From: Auricularia sp. M13
Taxonomy: Eukaryota; Basidiomycota; Agaricomycetes; Auriculariales; Auriculariaceae
Direction: 5' to 3'
Assembly: GCA_037042915.1 (NCBI GenBank)
Contig: CM073194.1
Location: forward strand, 1,364,001-1,428,000
DNA length: 64,000 nucleotides
Part shown: one piece after another, positions 56,808 to 64,000 of the stretch
How positions within the stretch are numbered: position 1 is the stretch's first letter
How the letters are laid out: the number at the start of each line of letters is the position of its first letter
Program-made: the position numbers and the translations under genes
The notes under the pieces: generated by a model
Told to the model about the DNA's origin: nothing
The model's input: the letters and a program-made list of their open reading frames with translations, nothing else
The model's database searches: none

Positions 56808-56815
56808 TGCTACAG

Positions 56816-57795
56816 TCTGTATGTTCATGTTCAGTGATTGTCGTTTGCTCGGAACCACAGGACCGAACCCTCGGCCGAGCATCTGGCACCGATCCGGTTA
56901 TTCCGCACTTGGCTCCGACCAGGCTCCGACAAGCCAACCGTTGCAGGAAAGCGGAGAATAAGACCCGAATAAGCAAATTTAGCCTCTAATGACTTGCTGA
57001 ACACAATCTGGGATGTGCTGTCCGATCTTTATTGACAAAATTTCATGAATTCATAGCCCCAAAAAAATCCAAATAGGCCCTCGTCGGAGGCACCCCCCCT
57101 CCCGCCTCGTGTATCGGATTTTGCCGATGCGGACCTCTTGCCATTGCCCACTGATCATGAACTCGTACGAGCTCGAGCTGATCGCGCTTTGTCATGTTCG
57201 TTTCAACTCGGCCCGGAACACCGACTCGGAACGCCGCAGCTTGCGGGTCGTTGAAGTCTTGTTGACCCAGCTCGCTGCGGCCTTGCATCCTGACAGCTCT
57301 CGCAATTCTTCCCTGGTACCCTTTCAGCACGCGTGAGGCGCTGCTGCTGCGCGCCGGCTACACATTTTGCCATCGTTCGAGTGGTGATGCGGGCAGCAGC
57401 TCCAAGAGCTGCCGCGCTGAGCATGACCACCGTGCGCAGGCGAATGAAGCTCCTGCTACACGGTTAACGTCAACTCTTCAGCCTTTCTCTACTTTGCACG
57501 CGAAGAACAGCGAAACAAGCTCTCCGACGCCCGCCTCAGGGCCGGTAGCCGCATTTTCGAAGTTTGGACTTACTCCGGCACGCGAACTGACCCTATCGCA
57601 TAACCTTTGCCTTGGCCCGTCGACCGATCTCCGCGCCACTCGAGATGCCTCAGTGCGCGGATATTTGGCAGGAATAGGCTCGGTTTCTGACTTGCCGGAA
57701 GCCCGCCCGTCCTCGCTTTTTGGTAGGGTGCCCTTCTCTGTAGTTCTCTTTTTAGGCTGTTGCGCGATTTTTGCGGAACGCAGGAACGGCTCAAG
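56816..57795. other. Intergenic
   Basis: 5' flank of the cupredoxin gene. Short frames on both strands without motifs. Nothing else recognised. Confidence 0.5.
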
Positions 57796-57803
57796 TATAA
57801 ATA
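57796..57803 (+). promoter_or_regulatory. TATA box of the cupredoxin gene
   Basis: TATAAATA, 55 bp upstream of the start codon at 57858. Confidence 0.6.
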
Positions 57804-57857
57804 CCATGTATACTGGACATTGGAATGCCTCAACCTGCCGTCTCCACGTCTAGAATA

Positions 57858-58632
57858 ATGTTCTCTCGTCTCTTCGTCGCTGTCTCTGCTGGACTTCTCG
57901 CGGTCGCGCAGCAGACCGTTCAGGTTGGACCTGGAGGCTCCTTTGCCTTCGACCCGACGTCGATTACTGCCCAACGTATGTCGCGTCTACCGTAACTGTG
58001 CAAACGAGTCTCACCTTCATGCAGCCGGCGAGACGATCACGTTCCAAATGGGCTCGCCGATCCACACGGTCACGCAGTCGGAGAGTCTGACCAACCCGTG
58101 CGCTGCTGCTGGGTTCAGCAGCAATGTCGGCGACTCGACATTCTCTATCACCGTCAACGACGTGCGTTCTCCATGTTGCTTTCCAGACTCATAGCTCTTC
58201 GCTAACATTGGCACAGACGAAGCCCATCTTGATCAACTGCCAGGTCCACTGCAGCTTTGGCATGGTCATGATCATAAACCCCGCCAGCCCAGACGATGTC
58301 ACGACTATGGCGAACGCAGCCCAAGGAATCACCGCTCCCAGCTCTCCCAGCTCGGGGTCCTCGGGATCGAGCTCAGGCGCTCCTGCGAGTGGTTCGTCGC
58401 CATCCTCCGAGGGGAGCACTGTCGGGCCAGCAGCCAGCTCAACACCCATTACAGGCACAGGTTCTCCGGCTGGCAGCAACCCGCCAGAAGCGACGACCGG
58501 GACCAGCTCCGCGTGCGTCCATCGCAACGTTTCACCCCCCCTTTCCCCTACTGATACACGCACAGACCTGCGGGCGCCGCGCCGTCGCTCCTCGGTGGGC
58601 TCGCAGCCCTCTTCCTTGCTTCGTTGCTTTAG
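57858..58632 (+). CDS. Extracellular Ser-rich cupredoxin, GPI-type, 205 aa
   Basis: Plastocyanin-like single-domain protein of the fungal extracellular serine-rich family. Exons 57858-57975, 58025-58161, 58217-58512 and 58566-58632 close in phase. Signal peptide MFSRLFVAVSAGLLAVAQQ, then the cupredoxin strands TVQVGPGGSFAFDPTSITAQ, GETITFQMGSPIHTVTQSES, FSITVNDTKPILINCQ and VHCSFGMVMIINP. The type-1 copper ligands would be the His of IHTVTQ, the Cys and His around NCQVHC and the Met of FGMVM, although the Cys-His spacing (CQVHC) is shorter than in classical blue copper proteins. A Ser/Gly/Pro stalk follows, and the last exon gives a hydrophobic C-terminus (PSLLGGLAALFLASLL) after small residues, a GPI-attachment signal. 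Wall- or membrane-bound, function unknown. Confidence 0.88.
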
Positions 58633-59039
58633 ACGAACATTTCGTATTTCGTCACTAGAACATTGCAATATTACCTTCTTCCGCTAGAGCTTCATCATGG
58701 TGCCGTGCAAACATCTCATCCTTCGCCAAAAACGGGGTTGAGATCACGCTTCTCCTTGGAACAAAGCCCTGTGCTGCGCTGGATGCAATATGCGGGTGAC
58801 CTGGGAGGGAATAGGGTCTATTGGTCGTGAAGCACGGGTAATCACGCAGGAGATCTCAGCAGATGAATGCGTGCCTGACGGAGCATAGACAATAGGTGGG
58901 TAACAGCTTTGTGCGACGCAAGGGCGCAGCAGTCTCGAGGCTTCGAAGCTCAGTTCTGCTTCAAGAAAACCAGACCGAAAGGGGCGCAATCAATTCCTTT
59001 GAGATGAGGAGTCGCGATACATAAAGGCCCCGCGCAAAG
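58633..59039. other. Convergent intergenic region
   Basis: Between the 3' ends of the cupredoxin gene and the propeller gene. No feature seen. Confidence 0.5.
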
Positions 59040-60029
59040 TCAAATATGACGCACATCAATAGCCACAACTTTGCCACCTTCGATAAATGTTCCCTTCACA
59101 GGTGCAGCAAGCCCACCCGCGGTTACGACGTAGAGGACCTCTGCATCGAGGATGGTGCGCCCAAACTGTGCAGAAGTGGGATTTGGAATCAGAACAGAGT
59201 CAACGTTCCCAGCAATGGGAGTCACGACGCCATCTGGAGCAATCAGAGCGACCGTGTTGTCCGGGTTTAGGCAGGCGAACGCCTCGCCGCCTGTTCCTTG
59301 CCGCAGGGCAAAGTCGTCTGGCGTGATGCCGGTCGCAATGACCCGTGCTGCGCCGGCCGCGGTACCGTCTGGGTGGATGAGGACGTGCCCGAGAAGGCCC
59401 TGTCCACTATTGGCGAAGAACAGGTCGCGTCCGCGCAGGCGGATGCCATTGACCCCAAGCTGGAGAGCAGGCGGCGGTGGAGCTGTGAACGTGGGGTCAC
59501 GGAGGACTGCGGCAACCTCCCCAGAACGCGTGTCGACGCGGAATACTGTGCCGCTGCCGGGATCTGAGACAAGAACACGACCGCGGTCGTCTAGCTTGGT
59601 CATGCCGTTGAGCGACGAAGCCTCCGGGACGTCGGTGACCTTTTTCACCGACGGCCGGGGGCCGCGCAGGTCCACGAGCCAGACAATGCCGCTGTTGGGT
59701 ATTGAGTTCAGAGGCGCGACGGTAACATTGTTCGTCGCGACTGCGAAGACGTCCGGTGCAACCTCAGCGATTCCGCCCGCTCCGACACCTGGCCCCGGGA
59801 CAAACTGGGCTACGAGGTGACGAAAGCCCGACAGGGGGTCGACATCCCAGACCTCGGGAGCGCTCAACAGGGTCACGAGCAGGTGTCCATTCGCGCGGAC
59901 GGCGATGTTTTCGACCCATGTGCCGTTGGGAAAGCGTGATACGGTACGCACGCGCGGAGAGGACGATTCGGCCGCCCTTGCATAGGAGCTGATGCTGAGC
60001 AGCAGGATAGCAAAGGCTTTGAGGATCAT
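59040..60029 (-). CDS. Secreted SMP-30/gluconolactonase-like beta-propeller protein, 329 aa
   Basis: Single-exon gene. Signal peptide MILKAFAILLLSISSYARAA, then repeating propeller strands: WVENIAVRANGHLLVTLL, APEVWDVDP, GGIAEVAPDVFAVATNNVTV, GIVWLVDLRG, LNGMTKLDDRGRVLVSDPGS, GTVFRVDTRSGEV, LGVNGIRLRGRDLFFANSGQ and GGEAFACLNPDNTVALIAPD. This is the pattern of fungal six-bladed SMP-30/gluconolactonase-like proteins. The metal site of true gluconolactonases (Glu, Asn, Asn, Asp) can only be partly guessed: Glu in WVEN, Asn in SLNGMTK and LGVNGIRL. An enzymatic role is therefore possible but unproven. TATAAA lies 31 bp upstream of the ATG, so the 5' leader must be very short. Confidence 0.85.
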   Translation of the reverse strand: MILKAFAILLLSISSYARAAESSSPRVRTVSRFPNGTWVENIAVRANGHLLVTLLSAPEVWDVDPLSGFRHLVAQFVPGPGVGAGGIAEVAPDVFAVATNNVTVAPLNSIPNSGIVWLVDLRGPRPSVKKVTDVPEASSLNGMTKLDDRGRVLVSDPGSGTVFRVDTRSGEVAAVLRDPTFTAPPPPALQLGVNGIRLRGRDLFFANSGQGLLGHVLIHPDGTAAGAARVIATGITPDDFALRQGTGGEAFACLNPDNTVALIAPDGVVTPIAGNVDSVLIPNPTSAQFGRTILDAEVLYVVTAGGLAAPVKGTFIEGGKVVAIDVRHI

Positions 60030-60059
60030 TGAGCGCGCAGATCGAAAATGTTACGCTGC

Positions 60060-60065
60060 TTTATA
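60060..60065 (-). promoter_or_regulatory. TATA box of the propeller gene
   Basis: TATAAA on the minus strand, 31 bp upstream of the start codon at 60029. Confidence 0.45.
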
Positions 60066-60425
60066 GCTGAAAGTATTGCACACGCCCATGAATGCAGCAC
60101 TTGATTGCGTTTAAACCGCAGTTTCAGTGTAAACAGACCGGTATGAAGGTATCCGGATTTGAATTGGACTGCAACGGGCGAGAGAGGTACTTTGGGGGTA
60201 ATATGCCAGCTTTGCGTACGGCATGCGCGTGCAGAACTTTTGGTGCAGAAAGTTGGGTATTATACGAAGAAATATCCCATCGCAGTCCTCCCAGGCGGAG
60301 GGTCAAGCTGGCTACGGCTTCCGGCTGCAGCTGGTGCTTGTTAGCGGGATTCAGGTCGATAGGTAGGTAGAATCGGTCGAGAGCCAAAAATCTCTCGGTA
60401 TCTGCCGTGTTTCCCCTTTGTCTCG

Positions 60426-61725
60426 ATGTCCGCGCCTCGACCAACAGTGCTTAAATACGCTGGTCATGAGCACTTGCGTACACGCTTAGCGCTGTCTCTT
60501 CTGAGCGGAAAGGCCTTGCGGGTCGATAAAATTCGACCAGATGACAAAAATCCGGGTTTACGAGGTTTGCATGCACTGGAACGGTAATTCCTGCAGACGC
60601 TGACTGGGCTTCAGATTACGAGGCTTCGCTGTTACGACTGCTAGAGAAGATTAGCAATGGTACTGTAATTGAGATATCCTACACAGGTAAGCTTGAGGTT
60701 CTTTTCGCACGATTGAATCTGAAGGATTAAAGCTTTCGGCTAGGCACGGCGTTTCTCATGAAACCTGGCGTAATAACGGGCGGCCGGATTGAACACGATT
60801 GCGCTCTGTCGCGGTCTGTAGGCTATTATCTAGAGCCTATCCTCATGCTTGGCCCGTTCTGCAAAAAGCCGCTGGAACTGACCCTGCGAGGCGTAACAAG
60901 CGATTCACTCGACCTGTCGGTATGCACCAGTAACAGGCGTGATTCGCTTTGCTCATACGGACACCAGGTCGATGTAATTCGTACTGTGTCTCTGCCGCAT
61001 TTGCAGCTATTTGGTGTCGGCGATGGGCTCGAGTTCAAGGTGTGTTTCACCAGCTCCAATCTTCGATTGACTGAACAGGCTTTGTGCAGATTAAAAAGCG
61101 TGGCGCTGCTCCACTGGGAGGGGGCGAAGTGCAGTTCCTGTGCCCAACAGTAAAGCAGGTCACCTCGCTCAACTTCGTGGACCCTGGAAAAATCAAGCGG
61201 ATACGAGGCATCGCGCACGCAGTCCGTGTGAGCCCACAGTTTTCTTCGCGGATGATCGACGCAGCCCGCGGCATCCTCAACCGCTACGTACCCGACCTCT
61301 ATCTCTACTCGGATGTGTACAAGGGCGACGATTCTGGCAAGTCACCTGGCTATGGCCTGACGTTGCTTGCGGAATCCACGACGGGCGCGCTGCACTCGGC
61401 AGAAGCGCTGTCGCGGCCTGGCGTAGCGCCCGAAGACGTAGCGCAGGACGCAGCCCGCGCCTTACTTTCCGCCATACGCGCCGGCGGCTGTATCGACCGC
61501 GCGCACCAGAGTCTTGTCCTCGTCCTGATGACTTTGGGCTCGGAGGATATTGCGCGCGTGCAGATGGGCGAGCTCTCGCCCCGAGCTATTCAGACTCTTC
61601 GCGACATTCGCGACTTCTGGGGCACGTCGTTCAAAATAGTGCCAGCTTCTGGAGCCGACGAGGAGCGGCTTTTATTGTCTTGCTTCGGCGTGGGCTTCGT
61701 CAATAGTAACCGCACGCTTGCGTGA
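60426..61725 (+). CDS. RCL1: RNA 3'-terminal phosphate cyclase-like protein Rcl1, 364 aa
   Basis: Nucleolar protein of the SSU processome, needed for 18S rRNA maturation with the GTPase Bms1; related to RNA cyclase but without cyclase activity. Exons 60426-60564, 60615-60686, 60744-60919, 60968-61039 and 61090-61725 close in phase. Landmarks: LKYAGHEHLRTRLALSLLSG, VDKIRPDDKNPGLRDYEASL, MKPGVITGGRIEHDC, SRSVGYYLEPILMLGPFCK, KKRGAAPLGGGEVQF, KRIRGIAHAVRVSPQFSSRM, LYSDVYKGDDSGKSPGYGLT, EDVAQDAARALLSAIRAGGC and the C-terminal GVGFVNSNRTLA. The first intron has the less usual donor GTTTGC. The length matches yeast and animal Rcl1 (about 365-375). Confidence 0.95.
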
Positions 61726-62293
61726 TTCTGCTTTCCTTTCGTTGTTCCAGCACGGATTCCATGTGGCGGATGAACCGATTTCAAGACGGACGATATCGAA
61801 TGCGCGCCAGGTTTTCACATCTCAAGCATCTAGCCTGCAGCTCTTTTCTTGCTGAAAATCTGTGTTTGACACTTCGTTGAGCATCTAAAGTCTCGGGCAT
61901 TTGCACAGCATGACCAGATTGGTCGTGTTACGGTGTTCTGCTCTGTTCATCCGAGCTCAACTGAGTCCCTGCAACCAATACAGATCTTCGTGAGCGCATA
62001 GCCAGACTCAGGCTGCCCGTTTTCACTCAACTTGGTCTCATGTCGATGACGGCCCACCCACAATTGGTGTCTGACTTCCTTTATCTGAGCGTGGCACGGC
62101 GCTGGCAGTGCTGTGGGGTCTGCGCGCTGATCAAGGGGCCCGTCAATGCCCGGCGTGCATTCAAAATATAACATTCTCACGAAGGAGCGCTCCGAACGCA
62201 CCGTGCCTCGTGCGCTTCATGATTGATTATAAGGAATGCACGGGGCAGTGGCAGCAGCCTGCGGCCCTTGTCCTGTGGGTCCCCGTGTCCGCC
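61726..62293. other. Intergenic
   Basis: 3' flank of RCL1 and 5' flank of the DUF6533 gene. No feature seen. Confidence 0.5.
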
Positions 62294-63879
62294 ATGGCCA
62301 GCATCGATCCAGCGACCGCGGCACATTTATACCACAACCTCTTCGACATTCGGGCTTTTCACAGTGCGTGTCGAACTGGCATTCGCGGACCGTGCCCAAT
62401 TACCTTATTAATCATCCGTGCATGCAGTTGCTGGGTTGTCCATCATGTTCTGGGACTACCTCCTTACGCTCGACCTGGAAGTCCAATTTTTCTGGAAAAC
62501 ATCTCGACCTACGACTGCAAACGTTCTGTTATTGAGGGCTATCTTCTTTATTGTGAGTCTCTTCTGGTAGTCCTGCCATTCCCTGTTTCATTCGAAGTAT
62601 AACTTGGCCATGAAGAATCGATATCTACCGATGCTCACACAGCTCTTCAACGTAATTGGTAGGCGGGCCCATGGACTGTAGTCGCAATCCTGATAGGATC
62701 TGCTTTTACGAAGGTCTGACATATCCCAAGGTGTCCGACGAAGTAAGTCCTATAATTTATGAGCCTTTCACAGTTGAACACCTCTCCTAGTTGTGAGTGC
62801 CATTTTTTGTGGGTTTTATACGGATCTTGATCCTCGATAGCTGTGAGTGTGGTCCGCTTCAAATCCGCTTCGAACTTGTTATCCGCTCTAATGTGGAAAT
62901 GTAGGTACAGCGATGATCAAGGATGTGATGTCCACTGCAGGTACGTTGTTCATCCTCGTGCCCAAACCGTGGGCTGATACCCAGCAGCAATAATCGAGTG
63001 GTTTGCTATTCCAGGAGCGGTGTTATGCTACAGGACATGTGCACTCTACGAGCGCGATAGTAGGGCAGTCATCACTATCCTGGGCCTCTTCGCCGCGAGC
63101 CTCATAGCGGGTATGCTCGTCATCGTTTTAACCCTCTTTGCCGGGCATGGTGAGCACAGTTGAACGAGATCATTGCCCGAGTAACATTGTGGGGCTGATT
63201 GAATCCTTACTCAAGCGAGTGCACATGTTCTCGACCCCAGTGTCAATCTTCACGTTTGCCACAGCATCTCTCCTGACGAGGCCCTGTACGCAGCATTGTG
63301 AGGCGTCCCCGCAAAGATCGACTTCACAGGGTTTGCTGAAATTTGCCGCAGCATCCCACCTCTGGTGTACGATTGCGTCGTCAGCATCGCGGCAATGCAC
63401 GCTCTTCTGAAGTATCGCCGAAGGTCCTCGCAACTCTCAAGCTCGAGCCTTCTCACGTCCATGGCGCAGCACACTGTAATGTGGCTGTTAATGTGAGTGT
63501 TGTTTGGTTTGGCGCTGGCAGGGAAGAATTTGACGGTGGTTATTCGCAGTGTTGCAGCAGCAGATATCATCAATCTATGCATTTTCGCCTTTGCGGAGGT
63601 AAATTTTGCCACACTGAGACTATACATCAACTAACAATATCATAGAGGAAGATGCGGCACGCGTTCGATGGCATCATGTTTGCCTTGGTGTCTATTGCTT
63701 GTAGCAGACAGCTACTCCACCTGCGCGAGATAGGACACCGCCGAGAGGTTGAGCAGTTCGATCCCGGAGCAAGTTCGTTGGACATTTTACGACGCATTCA
63801 TCCAAACGACAAGGAGACCCAAAGAGAGAGAGTGCTACACATCACTTGCGCCTCAGAGTCCCATGGTCCGGTCGCATGA
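62294..63879 (+). CDS. DUF6533-type multipass membrane protein
   Basis: Agaricomycete-specific seven-TM-like family of unknown role. Exons 62294-62363, 62428-62552 and 62616-62658 are clear. The N-terminus MASIDPATAAHLYHNLFDIR leads into IAGLSIMFWDYLLTLDLEVQ, the DUF6533 signature (a first helix followed by YDYLLTLDLEV), and NRYLPMLTQLFNVIG. Later exons can be recognised at about 63016-63147 (AVLCYRTCALYERDSRAVIT, FAASLIAGMLVIVLTLFAGH), 63330-63481 (YDCVVSIAAMHALLKYRRRS, HTVMWLL), 63550-63598 (VAAADIINLCIFAFAE) and 63648-63879 (SRQLLHLREIGHRREVEQFD, stop at 63879). Boundaries of the exons between 62659 and 63015 are unresolved, and that stretch may contain a small defect. Confidence 0.7.
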
Positions 63880-63936
63880 AGCTCGCCCGAATATTTATCC
63901 ATATGCGCATAGGCTACTAAACTATTGTAATCATCG

Positions 63937-63999
63937 TCATGGTTTTTTCGCATTGACGACAAATGGATCGCAGGAGTCCTCGGCAATGGCGAAATTGAA
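63937..63999 (-). CDS. Possible 3' end of a GH114-like gene (partial)
   Basis: Reading leftward from the window edge gives FNFAIAEDSC and ten more residues before a stop. The block resembles GFDFAVAEEC of the three GH114 genes here, at the same relative position of their last exon. The following residues (DPFVVNAKKP) do not match. It could be a decayed or truncated fourth copy, or chance over ten residues. Confidence 0.2.
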   Translation of the reverse strand, partial: FNFAIAEDSCDPFVVNAKKP

Positions 64000-64000
64000 G

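Noticed and set aside
1-64000. CRISPR arrays, prokaryotic operons, insertion sequences or rRNA genes
   Set aside because: None seen. Introns, signal peptides and eukaryotic families show this is fungal nuclear DNA.

Overview
The window is nuclear DNA of a filamentous basidiomycete (Agaricomycetes; a wood-decaying polypore-like genome is my best guess, not proven). The signs are compact genes on both strands, many GT-AG introns of about 45-60 bp with frequent micro-exons, about 55% GC, and lineage-typical families: GH114 polygalactosaminidases, a DUF6533-type membrane protein, an extracellular Ser-rich cupredoxin, a fungal Zn2Cys6 factor and an M50B-like peptidase. Exon models were built by hand from splice consensus, reading phase and family motifs. 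Where coordinates are listed the phases close.

Layout. 1-943: 5' part of a secreted GH18 chitinase, cut by the left edge. 2.4-4.1 kb: F-box protein. 5.5-7.1 kb: 15-exon M50B-like membrane peptidase. 7.7-9.0 kb: Ser-rich single-pass membrane protein. 9.5-14.0 kb: 1014-residue F-box/WD protein with two bloated introns. 14.5-18.1 kb: two adjacent GH114 genes. 19.0-19.7 kb: small secreted protein. 20.8-22.5 kb: Cys/His zinc-binding-type nuclear protein. 23.6-24.4 kb: four-TM protein. 25.4-27.8 kb: GMC oxidoreductase with a C-terminal CBM1. 29.4-30.2 kb: EMC8/9. 30.4-31.8 kb: SAM methyltransferase. 32.1-33.4 kb: third GH114 with a Ser/Thr stalk. 34.7-37.1 kb: C2-C2-CBM20 protein that looks like phosphatidylserine decarboxylase 2 with its catalytic domain replaced. 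38.4-43.9 kb: a hypothetical protein, an aldo-keto reductase and a serine carboxypeptidase. 45.6-48.4 kb: succinate dehydrogenase iron-sulfur subunit and a small conserved-looking protein. 50.3-52.2 kb: two hypothetical proteins. 52.7-55.9 kb: Zn2Cys6 transcription factor. 56.3-56.8 kb: a complete hAT-like MITE with 8-bp target duplication and perfect 17-bp terminal inverted repeats. 57.9-63.9 kb: GPI-type cupredoxin, SMP-30-like propeller, Rcl1 and a DUF6533 membrane protein. The last 64 bases may hold a GH114-like fragment.

How the genes relate. There is no operon-like system. Housekeeping genes (SDHB, RCL1, EMC8/9) are mixed with secreted carbohydrate-active and proteolytic genes (GH18, three GH114, CBM1-tagged GMC oxidase, S10 carboxypeptidase, cupredoxin). 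That mix suggests a region enriched in extracellular or cell-wall functions. The three GH114 copies share identical intron positions and a 191-bp central exon, so they are paralogues by duplication. The strongest candidates for something new are the C2-C2-CBM20 fusion, the CBM1-tailed GMC enzyme, the GH114 family expansion and the repeat-filled introns of the F-box/WD gene.
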